Positions 32,101 through 45,005 are shown, counted from the stretch's first letter. The stretch is DNA of 64,000 nucleotides from Raphanus sativus (GCF_000801105.2 NC_079519.1:35129288-35193287), one strand, 5' to 3'. The notes: generated by a model from the sequence alone, not told the origin. Program-made: numbers and translations.

Positions 32101-35035
32101 GCTTCTAAGGTATTGATGATTGTTTCCAATTAACCGCTTATAACTTTGGATAAGGTTCATAACTAGAAGTTTCCAAAACTTTGAGCAAAATTGTTAGGCA
32201 TGTACACTATAGATTTTTCTCTCTAGCAATCCTACTTTATTTTCCTCAGAACCTTAAAGGAATTAAACTGGCATTTTTTCCTAAAAGTTATACCCTTGCT
32301 ACACTTAGTAACAAGGCGTTAGTTCGATACTTTAGCAACTTATTAAGAAAAACTTAAATGTTGGTTAAAAAAAAAAAAAAAACTTAAATGTTAAAACATG
32401 GATCAAACGAGTACCTCGATAGATTCAAAATTCTCATCTTGATCAGGAAGTTGAAGAGTTACCAGACCCCCGGCTTGTCTGCTTTTACCCCGTCCACTGG
32501 CTTTACGCAGAATGCTTACAGTATATGAGATTTTCCTTCCTTCACCGGTTACTTTGTTGAACTTTGGTGCTTCCCACCCCGACCTTTGACACAATTGATG
32601 GAGAAATGCCTTTGGTACCTTTTGCGCCTCACCCTGTAAACTTTTACATGTTAAAGAGAGAGGCGAACTAAAAAAAAGGTGCCCAGATAATAAAAGGAGC
32701 AACGCAGGGAAAAAAACAAGCTTACACCTTGTATACAGAGAAGTAAATTCCACATCTACTTAGTGGATCAGCATATGTGGCAAAATGAAAACTTAACAAG
32801 CAGGTATAAACACAATAAAAACATTGATAAAATGAAAAACTAAAGCAGGCATAAACAAAACCAAAGCTTTAAACACCTGTTAGGTGTAATTGTATTCTGA
32901 ATCTTTTTTTTCTGACATCTTGTATTCTGAATCTAAAATGTATTTATCCTACAATCTTGTTCGGTAAAAAGTTACCTTCTTCCAGATGCCCTCTAGTTTC
33001 CCGAGATTTTCCTCACTGCGTAGTTCTCTCATCTTTTCCTTCTTCTGCAATTCCAAGAGTTCATGTGGCGATGCTTCATTATGCGGAGCATCTACTGAAA
33101 AAATATCGTCAAGCGCCAAATACTCTGAATTATCATCCGATGCAACTACTTCTTGTCCCGGGGAACATGAGGGAAGATCTTTAGTTTGATTTTCCTCAGA
33201 TCCACAACTCTCGACAGGATTTTTATCCAAGACTGGTTCATCTAACGGCTGAACAGAGTCAGTATCTACTGCCTCATGAACATTATCGGGTATGGGAGAG
33301 GTTATTTCTTTTTCTGCAGCATCTTCAAAAGCATACTCACGCTGAAATTCAGATTCCAACGTTGCTTCAGATATTCCTGCAAAGCAAACACGTATAACAC
33401 ATGACATTCTGCACCAACCAACATGATTGAAACTGATTACTCAAAGATTAAACTTAACCAAGAGCAGCTATCTCTTGCTTGAGCTTTCGAATGTCTAGGC
33501 CTGCTTGCTCTTGTCCTTTTTTATCACGCTTATCCTTTGCTTTTATAGCATCTGATCTCGCCGAATAGTATTCTTTAGCAATCACATCAAAAGGCCTCGG
33601 ACCGGATGCCTAGTATGATTTGTGAAAACAAGATATCACAGCAGAGAACGACAATAAAATCAGGAACCAATATGGTTCTGCAAAATTAATTGACTGAAGT
33701 CTGTATTGTAATATGATCATCATAAACAAATTCAGAAAGTATCCACTTCTACCAAATGTCAAAAGAAAATATATAAATTAGCAGGTCCAAACGAGCAGAG
33801 CCACAAAATAGCCATGACAGATTATATACTAAGCTTCACACATGTAATATATTTTCGGCAAAACAATAATGCATGATCCTAATTCAAGAGATTTTCCAGA
33901 TATTTATAGTTTTGTAAGGTGAAATTTTCATCTTCTATCAGACCAAAATTATGAGGGAATATTTATCATCGAGTAAAATGCATGAAAGATAACACTCCAG
34001 AAAACAGTGAAAGTATCCCACATCAATGACGGACACAGTCTCACTAAGTAGTCAACTATTACATTCCAATCCATCAATCAATGACGGAGAGAATCCTCAA
34101 AAAGAGTTGAATTACCTCCCTGCTAGAGCCAACACCATCTACCTCATCTTCCCAAGATTCCAATTCCTCCTAAAAATTTGAAGTCAATGAGCAAAAATCA
34201 ATACTATTTTGCCGCTAGAACTACCATGTATCGCGCTTTTGGAAAACTCGAACCATTCTAATCTGTACCTCCTCCTGTCTTCTCATATACTGACGGATCC
34301 AATCAGCTTGAGATGACTGGTCAGCACGAAGAGCATCTTCATCTTGCTTCCCCTTCAATTTAACAAAAACTTCAGGCTCCTCCTGCTTGAGCTCGACTGA
34401 AGAAGAGTCAGAAGACTCATTCCAATCTTCCCTTGAGTTCAATATCACACCTACTGAACCACCTGTAACAACACCCCAATGGGGAAGGTACAAGAATCAA
34501 TCCACAACCTTAACAACTGTCTATGTGCGTGACTTTATTCCATACCTCCCGTAGGAAACCGAGAAGCTCCTGTAGAAAACTTCACAGGCAACTCATGACT
34601 CGGTAAGTTCAAGCAGAGCCAATCAAGTGCAGTCTCAAACGTTGCTCCATCCTTAAACACAATGTTACTCAATTAGGTAAAGCTAAAATTCCAAAATTCC
34701 AATAAAATGCGAGGAGGTGAAAGGGCGGGCGTTACTCTAAGAGAAGAGAGAGCGAGCTCAATCTGATCATCTACGAATCCTTCGCAAGAGAGCTTCTCGT
34801 AGACGGTATTGAGTTTCTTCGCCTTCTGATTTTTGGAAAGCGCGCTGTGGACAGGTGCCGGAGCCGGAGGAGCGGCGCGGCCGGAGTTGAGCAATAGCCG
34901 TCGCAAACGGTCCTCGTTCTCCGCCGAAATCTGAAGCTTGGGACCTGAAGAAGGTTTCGGTTTTGAGGACGATGAAGAAGAAGAATAAGAAGAAGCTTTG
35001 TTGCTTTGCTTCTGAGGTTTCTTCTTCGGAGCCAT
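23160..35035 (-). CDS. DExH7: DEAH/DExH-box ATP-dependent RNA helicase, 34 exons
   Basis: A superfamily-2 RNA helicase resembling Arabidopsis At1g58060 (DExH7, annotated as chloroplastic). Exon 1 starts at 35035 ([10 protein letters not shown], a basic Ser-rich N-terminus). The acidic middle part contains an RWD-like segment. Motif I is [10 protein letters not shown] (30861-30892), Ia TQPRRIA, II DEVH (29539-29550), III SAT (about 28937), [12 protein letters not shown] (about 27070-27107) and [10 protein letters not shown] (about 26600-26622). The helicase-associated C-terminal and OB-fold regions follow, and the stop is at 23160. Introns are short and GT-AG, except one GC donor at 26353-26358. 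Two irregularities lie near the C-terminus: a compensated frameshift pair (24170-24233) and an extra base in an A-run at 23399-23403, which would replace the last ~50 residues. The rest is open and well conserved, so I keep it as a gene. Confidence 0.92.
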
Positions 35036-35129
35036 TTGCTTCGTCTCTGATCAATGAACCCACTGAGAGGGGCGGAGGAGAATATTGAAATTGGCCAGCG
35101 AAACACTCCGCGGAGGGAACAAATACTAC

Positions 35130-35144
35130 TGGGCCTAATGGGCT
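35130..35144 (+). promoter_or_regulatory. Two site II elements upstream of the helicase
   Basis: TGGGCC at 35130-35135 and TGGGCT at 35139-35144 lie about 100 bp upstream of the helicase start codon. TGGGCY pairs are known promoter elements of plant housekeeping genes and can be bound by TCP proteins. Function here is inferred from position only. Confidence 0.5.
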
Positions 35145-35504
35145 TTATTCTCAAAGCTCAAGTATTGTTTTGGACACAAATAGTAGGTGTTCATTTGATC
35201 GTATGATTCATTTCTGTCAAAACAACTTTTTTGCATTTGGATTGAATTTGCTGATTGAACTCGTAACAAGTCAAAAGATTTGATTTAAATAAAAATATAA
35301 CTAAGTTTAACTTATTTCATCTACAAACAAATGTATTAATCAAATAATATAGAATAATCAAATCAACAGACTATATTGTTATACACAAATCAATAGTCTT
35401 CAAACCATCACAGCGGAAATGTAATGATATTGGAGATGTAAGAGCTTCGTCGAGTAGAGATATGGGCAAAATGTAGTCATGGTTGAAGTCTGATACTAAT
35501 GTAC

Positions 35505-36967
35505 ATCTGCGTTTCAAGTCAGGCCCCCCCACTTGAATATTGCTTCAAATACATCATCATCAGTAACTTCATCATCACTACGATCACAGATAATCAGACC
35601 AAGATACTCAAGATTCATCAACTTAGAAATGTTTGGAGATATTTTTTTCAGCTTCTTCCATCCATACATGTTTAGTTTACGAAGACGAAATAGCTTCTCA
35701 ATCCATGGAGGAATATCATCTATCTCTGTATTGCACAAACCCCAACTCTACAACGCTGTCTGAAACATTTGGGAACTCCTTGAGGTTGTTACACCCAGAC
35801 ATATTGATAGACATCTAGTATCAATGCTGACGTGGAGAAGGAATAAAGCAAACTCTCTGGATTTAGCAGGTTTGCCGTTTGGATTGAAGGAAGCTTAGGC
35901 AAGATCAAGTAACTATAAATAAGAGTAGAGTACCTTTACGGATGGATTAAGCTTTGATATTGTTGTAGATTGACTAAGGTTGCAGAATGTAAGCTTAGTG
36001 GCATTTCCAATAGAGCTTGTGAGCTGCAACAAATTTTGACAACAATGGAGATCTAGTTTCTCGAGACTTGTTGCTTTTGAGAGATCAGTAATCTCTTTCA
36101 GACACAGAGAATCACTCAAATCTATCATCTTGAGGCACTTGAATGACTAATCGCCCTCTACACAAGAAAAAATGCTGAACATTTTTTTTTTAATTTTGAT
36201 TCCTCCCAAAGCTTCTCAAAATTCCTCGTAGATATGATCTCATGACTCTCAGGCCTAGAGGAAGATATTACCAGCTAACCTATTAATTTCCCAAACCAGC
36301 TTTTCAAAACCACAATCCGAAGACTTTTGACCGAAAGCATATTGGCACAAGATCTGAAGAGAGTCATCCTTAGTTGGAAATTTCATCTGGTAGATATGAT
36401 CCACCCCCTAGTCTGAGGGCTTTGAGAAGTTTCCTATCTTCGGTTGCAATGATAATAATACTTCCGGAACCAAACCATCCACGCTGCTTTGCCATTTCCT
36501 CGAGTTGCCACCAGCAATCCACTTCATCAAGAACAACCAACAACTTTTTGCCTGCTTCACCTCTTCTGTTTTTTTCCCAAAGACGTTTCATCAAAGGCTT
36601 TTCTAAAATCTCTGGTTTGTTTCCTAACATTAGATGGATCCACTTCGGTAGAAAATGGTCATCACTGTTTGTTGATTACTCTTCTCTGCACTTCATGATT
36701 TCCACCAACTCATCCAGACACAAGTTTGAAGAAGCTTACGGTAGAGCAAGACAGATGGCTACCCTTGATAGTCTGATCGTTCCTACAAGAACGGAACCAA
36801 ACAGATTTCGCCTCGCTCGATCTCGTCATCAATGAAAGGTATGAATCCCTTGCTTTTGAGCTCTTTTCAGAAAGTGACTTAGAAAGCCCTTTGCGCACGT
36901 CTACTCCACGGAAGCTCGGGAAGACATGATACAACCAACTACGAGACAGAGATGAAGAAGAAGCCAT
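35505..36967 (-). pseudogene. TIR-NBS-LRR resistance-gene pseudogene
   Basis: All three parts of a TNL receptor can be seen in order on the minus strand, but in broken frames. The TIR start is at 36967 (MASSSSLSRSWLYHVFPSFRG); after VDVRK the frame shifts. The NBS core has KKLLVVLDEVDCWWQLEEM (kinase 2) and GSIIIIATEDRKLL at 36370-36630, with AFGQKS further on. LRR pieces include LKEITDLSKATSLEKLDL (35913-36128) and IDDIPPWIEKLFRLRKLNMYG (35514-35738). The P-loop is missing: TIR sequence joins directly to NBS sequence near 36630. The whole is about 1.5 kb where an intact TNL needs more than 3 kb, so large deletions have occurred. Confidence 0.88.
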
Positions 36968-37519
36968 GGATAACCTCACGGAAAAAATGATCACAAAGCT
37001 TTCAGATCTGAAGAAGAGATAGAAAGAAAAAGTGGCTTTTTATGTGTGTGGCTCATAAAAAATCATAACCCACTTGAAAAAGTAAAGACGTGTAGAAGAA
37101 GAGTCAAGGAATCTAATGATATTTTATAAATTATTTTGTAAAAAAAAACTCTAGCAATTTGGCACTGGATCAGAATTGATAACGAATATAATGATTAGAA
37201 GAAAGAGTTTCAGATGGAATGTATTATACCCGAGGTAGAGTGTACAATCAGAGGTATTGCTTGACTTCGTCTTGACTCGGTCCTTGATTGTTGTTCTTTA
37301 CTTTGTTTGGAGTTTGCTACTTTTTTTTTTTGACTGAAGGCATTGGAGTTTGCTACTTTCAAGCTCCAAGTACCCTCTCAGATACAGGAAATAACTGTAC
37401 TTAGGTGATTGGCCAGGAATATTATAGGGTAGTGATGGATTTTTAGGAGGATGAATTTACCTGCTAAATATTTTCTCTTGATCACTTAAATTCTAAAACC
37501 GGAAGACAAGCTTCGTGAG

Positions 37520-38130
37520 AGTATTTACTGAATATTTTACATACCAGAAACGTTCTAATGGTCTGGATGAGCTCTGTCACCTCATGATTCAAGTTGATGC
37601 AGTTTTAAAAATTCATACAGATCTCTGGATTGTTAAAGGAGCCATATGTTGTATCAAGTGAGAAACAGTTCTCTGCATCTAGAGATGAAAGGGAATCTGG
37701 ACGCTGAGGTAACGATACATATCTGGTTGATGCAATCTGGAATCATCTTGAATCATTACATATGAAGAACAGTGACACTGGAGAAGTATAAACCGTCTCC
37801 GGCAGAAAAATCTGTAACATATATGTCTGTAAAGTTCATATGGTTTAGGAAGTCAGAAAACCAACTGATGCTTACTTCCACATACCTAGAGGGATCCTCA
37901 TCACCACGAGTAATTTGCATACAAGCAACACCTACAATCTTGGATATTCTTGATAATGAGACCGTTGTCTAGCTTCCAGCATCTGAACATAGCTAAGTGT
38001 CGAAGCCGAGAAAGATTCTCGATCCACGAGGAACTTCTTCTATTAATGTATCACTCAACTCAAGCTCTTCAACTCCTTCAGGAACCGGTGGAAACAACTT
38101 CAGGCTTTGATAAATGGTGTTTTTTTTTAC
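37520..38130 (-). pseudogene. Second TNL remnant, C-terminal LRR end only
   Basis: Frame-shifted minus-strand pieces resemble the end of TNL proteins. The most telling are PVPEGVEELELSDTLIEEVP near 38040-38085 and SLSSLDAENCFSLDTTYGSF followed by NNPEICMNF near 37620-37690. This matches the post-LRR region of Brassicaceae TNLs as I know it. No TIR or NBS portion lies upstream, so this is a separate remnant or a rearranged part of the neighbouring pseudogene. Confidence 0.72.
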
Positions 38131-38621
38131 TGATTTCATTTACTTCAAGTCTTAGGGTGACATTTGCGTGCATAGGAACCGAGTTTGATTGACTCATTTG
38201 TGGCGAGTACATTTTCTTAAGTTTTAGGATCAATTTGACAAATAATCAAAATCCATCACGATTTTTTTCGTTCTTATATTAGGTGACTTTTCTACCAATT
38301 AAAAGTCAAAGTGACCTTATTCCCATAATTGCAAGCTTAAAATGTCCCATTAATTCTCCTAAGTCTAGACTAGTGCTAACACTGATAAGAGATTTGGACA
38401 AAAGCAAAAGTGATTTAAGTAAACACGAGAAGTAGCTGGCGAGTCAACTTTCAAAGTGACTTAGTATATAGTCTTGTCTTCACCTTTACACAACAGTCAT
38501 CAAGTCTCTCCCCATAATTTGCTGTAAAAGCAAAGATACCAAACCGATATCATATCTTTAACCCAACAAACCAAATATCACCAATACATCAATCACCTTC
38601 TTCTCTATCTATTGTTCCTCC

Positions 38622-39332
38622 ATGGAAATGGAAGCGATGGAAGAAAGTAATCATGTTGACACTTCTCGTCCTTTTAGCTCGGTGAAAGAAGCTGTTGCCA
38701 TCTTCGGCCAACGGATTATGCTACCAGGACAAACTCATACGGCAAACCACAAACCGGTAAGTCCTATTGCTGCTAGTCCTAGAATCACCCACACCACCGC
38801 CTCTTTGCCATCTTCACCATGGAAGCAGCGCCCTTCGTTGCCCTCTTCTCCTCAAGGTCCAAAGGAAGAGTTCATGGATGTATTGAAGAAGCTTGAGGCC
38901 GAGATAACGGAGACAAAGACAGAGGTGAGGAAGTTGAAGGAGAGAGAGTCGGAGACAGAGGTGGCTTTGGCTACGTTGAACGCCGAGATGCATAAGAACA
39001 TGTCAAAGATGGCTAAAGCGGAGGCTGATGCTGCAGGGAAGAGCGCAGCAGCAGCAATGGCCAAATCCGTGGGCGTCAAGGAAACAAAAGAGAAGGAAAA
39101 TGGAGAGGAAGAGAGGAGGAAAGAGCTGATGAGGAAGATGGCGAAGGAGTATCCTACATTGGCTCAGATACTTGATGGTAACAGAGGAGATAGAAATGAT
39201 TATTTTGGGAAGAAGAAAAAGAAGAAACCTATCGTTCCTCTTTTGGGAGATTTCTTCTTCCTCAAGAAGAAAGGGTCTTCTACTGAAATCTCTGCACCTC
39301 TTTACACTTCCTCTTCCACTCTGCGCTTTTAG
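38622..39332 (+). CDS. WEB-family (weak chloroplast movement under blue light) protein
   Basis: A 236-residue frame, complete from ATG at 38622 to TAG. Near the N-terminus PFSSVKEAVAIFGQRI is the motif that marks WEB-family proteins. A Pro/Ser-rich linker follows, then a coiled coil at about residues 82-150 (EEFMDVLKKLEAEITETK). A basic run GKKKKKKP and a segment VPLLGDFFFLKKKGSS lie near the C-terminus. Length is short for the family, typical of its small members. Position next to HISN1A suggests the At1g58070 counterpart. WEB1 and PMI2 relatives act in chloroplast movement; the role of this small member is not established. A good GT donor-like site at 38757 is ignored because the frame continues. 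Confidence 0.8.
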   Translation: MEMEAMEESNHVDTSRPFSSVKEAVAIFGQRIMLPGQTHTANHKPVSPIAASPRITHTTASLPSSPWKQRPSLPSSPQGPKEEFMDVLKKLEAEITETKTEVRKLKERESETEVALATLNAEMHKNMSKMAKAEADAAGKSAAAAMAKSVGVKETKEKENGEEERRKELMRKMAKEYPTLAQILDGNRGDRNDYFGKKKKKKPIVPLLGDFFFLKKKGSSTEISAPLYTSSSTLRF

Positions 39333-40011
39333 CTAAAACACTCTAAAATCTAAATAAAATCATGTACACTGCAAGTGTGTATATGTATGTATGTATGTAT
39401 GCACTTCAATATCGGTGATATCTATGTATATGTGTGTGTTCTTTATTTTGTTTGTCTCTTTGATTCTTTGTTTGGATTTTGTATGCAAAGCAGCAACGTG
39501 TGTTCCCTCTTTCATCCTATAACAGTTTTAATCTAATGACATCACAGATTAAAGAAAAGTAAACATAGAACAAGGTCATCAAAGAACAAACTCCCACGCA
39601 TTACCAACAACGCAGAGAAAATAAACATCAATTATGAAATCAGTATGAAAAGAACAATTTCGCATACCTTTCTAGAGACATAGCCTTTTGTGAGCAGAAG
39701 GTTACAATTGATGTAGACAAAAGCTAGTGAAAACTGTTCAAAAATGTGCTCCTTGATGCAAAGATAAAGATCAATTAAAAAGGAACGAAACAGCATCTTT
39801 TATTTTCTTATTATTGTTTCTAACAGACAAAACAACAATGTGTAGGATCCAAACAGAAAAAGTGAAGTAAAAATTACAACAGCGACGAGAGAAAGAAAGA
39901 AGACAGAACTATAAAGTTGACACAAAAAGTACCAACCCAGAGATTCAAACCAAAGGGTCTCCTTAAAACCTGTTCATCGTGTGCATCTTCCTTACCGATA
40001 GTCCGATACAT
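39333..40011. other. Intergenic DNA between convergent genes
   Basis: The stretch holds the 3' ends of the WEB gene (plus) and HISN1A (minus). A (TATG)n microsatellite lies near 39380-39400. No gene. Confidence 0.5.
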
Positions 40012-42648
40012 TTAAAGCTTGAGGTTTCTCAGGAGTTGACCCCATCTTGGAGTTTCCTCATCAAAAATGTAGGTCAGAGGTGAAACTAATACCCCACTGC
40101 CTCCAACCTGCAGTAACAAACGCAAATTATCTGGAAGGTGCTCAGGGAAAAAGTGGGAAGAGAGTCAACATTGAAGTGAAATTAGTAAGCAAGAGACTGC
40201 AGGGATCACTAACCGCTCTGAGTTGCTTCACTGACTCGTATAAGGCCTTCTTTGGCACACAGATCACAATGGCATAGTAGTCAATCGATACTTTTCCATC
40301 TTGTTTACAGTAAACTGGGCTTATTGTTGGTCCCTGCTCATTACAAGAGAGAGCCATAAACAATCAGTGGAAAACGCTCAAGCCAAACCTTCAGAACTTC
40401 CCCACCATTCTGAAACATTACCTGCAGTCCTGACAATAATGGTTGGCTCAGCACGCGTTCAGCCACTTCCTGAGCACTATTTCCTCTCATGTTTGCAACA
40501 ACCTGAAATGAAAATATTAGAGAAAAGAAAGTGAAAGCAGTAAGAAGTGAAAAAAGTCCGTACAGTGAACTGGCCATCTGCCTTCAGATGGGCCTCCAAT
40601 CTCTCCAGAATCTCGTGTACTGTGTTTAACGCTCCTTTTCTGTCGGTCAATGCTCTTCTGCTTGCCGCAAGTACCGCCTGAAAGTTTTTAAAAGAAATGT
40701 TCCGTTATAATGGCCACCAGAAGTATATGCAGATTCCATTAACTTCACATCACCTGACTTTCCAACACAACGCCTCCTTCAATCTCTTTTAAGTTATTCT
40801 CTTTGAGTGTTGTCCCACTACTCACAAGGTCCAATATGGCATCAGCTATACCCATCTAATTAACAAGAAAAATATGTTTCAACACAAAAGAATCCTTTTC
40901 TCTCAGGCTACTTGCACGTCTAGAAAAATCATTCACGTCATAGCCTAAAAGTAAGATATTGAATCAGGACATTATAAGCTTATAGAGATTATCCTCCAGA
41001 ACAGCAGACAGTCTTTCCATTACTGACAATTCTAAGTTCAGACTAGAAGAATAACCTCTAAACAACAAACAACGAAGGTTAAAGATGGATCTAACACATT
41101 ACTACACAAGATGTGTCATGAATATGCAGCAAACTATATTTTCGTAGAAAAGTTGACGTCTTTTCTATTCATATGGAAGACTCGTTATTAGCCTAGTGTT
41201 GAAGAAAGACTTTAATAGAGTAATCTCACCGCAGGAGCTGCCTCCAGAGCTCCGTCTGCAGTTGAAAATGCCACATGCTTTATACCGTTTTCTTTCATAA
41301 ATTTGGGGCCGAGCTGCAAAAACCAGTTGAATCAAATTACAAATATTATATATGAAGCCTAGATACATCCTGAGAGAAATTTGACACCGGCGCACCAAAA
41401 AAAGAAGAATCTGTAACTCATCATATTCGTACATAAGTGAAGCCAGTAGCAACGCGCAATGGTCTCTCCTCACTCCACTGTGGCATTTGCGCTAGCTCCT
41501 TGAGAGAGTTTATGTTCTCGAAAATCCCATAGTTGGGTATCTGAGATCATATGAGAACACGCAATAAGATAACCATTTGCGGTAATGATACATAGAACCC
41601 AAACACAATAGATAAGAAGAGAGCAAACCGCAATAGAGAGATGGCAGTCTCCAAAGTTGAGAGCTTCATGAACAATGATAAGATCTTCATTTCCCTAAAA
41701 AGAAAAATCCAAACATCTTAAATTATGATGCAAACAAGGCCTTCCAGAGTAAGAGAACCACAGGGAAACCTCTATATCCTAACTAAATAACACGGCTTGC
41801 CAGTGTCAGAGAATCGAACAAGAGAATCAAAATCAAAAAAAAACTCTTCTAAGAAAAAACAATTATGGTGGTGACTCACCTGCCCGAACTCACTAAGTGT
41901 GTCAAGACCAACGATACCAAGATCCAGATCTCCTGAGAGCAACTTCCTAACAATGTCTTTTGGCCGTTGAAACCAAACCTCAGTGTTTGGTAACTGGAAG
42001 ACATGAAAACATTACCAATATATAAAAAAGACATGAAAAAACGCACTGTCGTTTCAATGTTCGCCTTGAGTGAATGCTGCATACCTGGGGAATTTGTGCA
42101 ACGTATTGCCTAGGATTGACTTGTTTGACAAACAGTTGACAGTCCTTCACAGAATAAAATAAACAAATAAGGAAGAGTGAGAGATGACCAAACGCAAACA
42201 ACACCTCACCAAATCGAAAGTTACATAACAACAAGATTTAACAGCTTTTAGCTTCTAACGAAGTAGCCAAAGATTCGATCTTTTAAAGTACTTAAAGCAG
42301 CGTGAGTCAAACTGTATCTAAGATAAATCACTATTCAAAGATCCATTTTTCGATTGATTCTCTCACTTTGAGAAGATCGATCGCGTCGGCGGCCATGCGT
42401 CCCTTACTAGGGAGACCAAGACGAATCTGGTCTCTCTCCACAACAACGGCGGCGGGGGCGGGAGCGGAGCCGATCGCGACGGAGGATTGAAGGGAGGCGA
42501 CGGACGAAGTGACGAATCTGACGCATCTACGGCGAGTTGCGGGGGAGAAGAAGGCGGAAGAGGAAGGAGACGGGGAGATGAGCGGAGTGGTAGGCGAGAG
42601 GGAGTGACAAGGGCGTTGTTGTAAATTGGTGGGGAGAAGGATAGACAT
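40012..42648 (-). CDS. HISN1A: ATP phosphoribosyltransferase, chloroplastic (histidine step 1), 11 exons
   Basis: It joins ATP and PRPP to give phosphoribosyl-ATP, the committed step of histidine synthesis in plastids. Exon 1 (42367-42648) encodes a Ser/Thr/Pro-rich transit peptide and the start of the catalytic part ([19 protein letters not shown]). Later exons give [23 protein letters not shown] (exon 3, 41880-41993), RVATGFTY, and the PRPP-type stretch [19 protein letters not shown]. The last three exons encode the C-terminal regulatory domain of the long HisG form ([20 protein letters not shown] through [10 protein letters not shown]). All joins hold frame and total about 409 residues, as in Arabidopsis. 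The copy next to TCP8 is HISN1A; the other Arabidopsis copy lies elsewhere. The long form is feedback-inhibited by histidine in other species. Confidence 0.95.
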
Positions 42649-43992
42649 TGTTGTTGTGGTGGTGGTGGTGGTGGTGAGAGTGAACCAAGGAAAGTCGCGG
42701 CGGAGACTAGATGCTGATTATAGATTCTTGATGCCTTTTAAGACTTTGCTCTACCAAAAATTATGTTTTGGATCTCTTATATTTTTGGGCTTTTTTTTTT
42801 TTTGTCAACATTTTTGGTTTATTTATTCAAAGAGAATATTAAGTTGTCGGATATTTTCCCGTTTATTATTTAATTTACACCGTAGTAATTCTTTTTCTTT
42901 TATCACACTATTTTCATCTATTGATAATTAATTAAACGCTGATAAGAGTCTTTTTTTTTTTGTGCAACCGCTGACAGGAGTCTCAGAATATTTTAAGAGC
43001 AAACAAAAAGCAAACAAAAACCAATTAAATACTTCTCCATTGTACGCAACTTCTATCGGTAATAAGAAGAGCAAATAAAAATCAACTAAGTGTTGTATTT
43101 GCATCGTACGCAATTTCTATCGGTGATTCCAAATCCTTAACTGACTAGAAGAACATCAGAATTCAAGTGCATGTTGGAGGAAAGCTTGCTCGAGGTCGAT
43201 AGCTACATGTTGTCAAAACGAACGATATGAGTTGAAGAATGATCATAAGAGTGGTTTCGTGAACTATATAGGAAGCGGAAGAGTAGAGCTGGAACATGGA
43301 GTATACGTTGACGTTTACAAAGCTCGATGCATTTCCGACTTTTTCTTGATATGGTCAAATATAGTTTATAACCAGCTACTCTACAAATTCAGAAATGCAA
43401 TTGTAATATGAAAATTTCGAATTCATAAAGACTTAAAATCACTCAATATATACCAATTTTTGTTTGTACTTTGTAATAATAGTTTGATGTTTGCTAATGT
43501 CGTGTGTTGGGTTTATAAACGTCTAAACCTCAACCGTGTTAGTAGGCATTTTCTAATAATATGGCTGGTAGACGTTAAAAACAAGCAATGGGGAATTTTT
43601 TTTTTGTTTTAGACTATTTAAAGCATAATAATATTTAACGACTGAAACAATGGAATGCGATGATAATTTTTCTTAAAATTCACTAATCACCCAATTAAAC
43701 AATATTATATCGAATTATCAATATACTAATTCATTCATAAGTAATCGATGTTGAGCTTGCATGTTATAATATAGTCATAAAATTCACATGCGTCGACGAT
43801 ACCCATGTCTCCACGCACAAAAATCATATGTTCCAGAAAAGTAAAAACATCTCAAATGTGTTTTGATTGTTGTTATCAACTCAGGAGTCGAGTTAAATGC
43901 AACTGTCGTACGATTTTTCTTATTTAAGAATGCAAAACTAATCCTAGAAAATATAAGAAACACAGAAATAACAAAAAAAAAAAAGGGAAAAG
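42649..43992. other. HISN1A leader and AT-rich intergenic DNA
   Basis: A (GGT)n run lies at 42657-42677 in the likely 5' leader of HISN1A. A segment of about 30 bp (gtacgcaacttctatcggt) is repeated, with one change, near 43038 and 43105. The stretch 43140-43400 is less AT-rich but shows no domain. The Arabidopsis F-box gene found in this interval is not recognisable. Confidence 0.45.
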
Positions 43993-43999
43993 GAAATCA

Positions 44000-44758
44000 A
44001 TAAGATATACACTAAAAAAAGGGTCTTCCTCTCTCTCTCATAAACGCTCCATCTTCTCTCATCACCAAACACTTTCAGTTTTACAGATCTTCAGCTCCGG
44101 CGGCTTCCATAGCGTCGGAGCTGTGCGTTCATATTTGTATATTTTCTCAGTGGTTCTTTTAAGATCCGTTTTGTATCTGTGTTTTTTTCTGTTTCTTCTC
44201 TGTTTCAGTGGTAGACTATTTGTAAGACTTGGTGTGGTTTGATCTCTTCGTCGCTGCGGTGTCTTGCTTGATTGATTTTGACCAGATCTGTATTTTTTTC
44301 TGGTGTACGGTGCTGGTTGATGCCGTCTCTGATGTGGGTTGTTAATTCTTCCATCAGATTTGGTCAAATCTTCTTGTTTGAATCATTGGTGGTCGGCGTT
44401 CTGGTCTTTATGTCTCCCCATGGCTGGGGCTTTTGTCTCTGGGAAGAGGTGGTTCACATAACACAATCTTCGCCGGCTTTTGTCTCGAAAAATATTGAAG
44501 CTTTGGATTCAAGCTTTTTTCTCCCAGTTTGGTTTCGTTAATGGCGGAGATCCGGTGAAGGATGCTCGTGCCTTCCAGACGTGATGGGCTTTCATGTGGT
44601 GGGTGTGTATTTTTTGTGTGGGCTTAAAAGCCTGGTTAAAGTTAATGTATTTTATGTTTTGAATTTTGTTCGGCCATTTTGTATCTGATGTTAATGTTGG
44701 GCTTTGTTCATTTTGGACATAGACCTTTTAATAAAACACCAGATGACAAAAAAAAAAA
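44000..44758 (+). mobile_element. Retroposon-like insertion with poly-A tail
   Basis: This 0.76-kb block is less AT-rich than its surroundings, starts with a CT-rich leader-like stretch, and ends with aataaaacaccagatgac followed by a run of A (44748-44758). The word gaaatca lies at 43993-43999 and again right after the A-run at 44759-44765, a possible 7-bp target duplication. There is no protein domain in any frame. It could be a non-coding retroposon of the Sadhu kind, a deleted LINE, or a processed transcript. Confidence 0.5.
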
Positions 44759-45005
44759 GAAATCACGGGTCCTATCATTCCCTCCTATACAAATGAAAAC
44801 ATTCTCTTTCTCATGAAATAATTCATTCACACACAAATTCTTGTCTAAGACTGACTACTAGTACTACGACAACACAAACAAACCTCAAAACAAATAATCA
44901 AATCGCACACAAACCTCACAACAAATAATCAAAACCGCTACAAACGTTTAAAAAATAAAACTTACCAAATTCAATGCTTCCTCATAAAGATTAGTTTACA
45001 TCAAA

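Noticed and set aside
36374..36835. A 153-codon plus-strand frame in the TNL pseudogene
   Set aside because: It is antisense to the NBS and TIR remnants, which are clearly readable on the minus strand.
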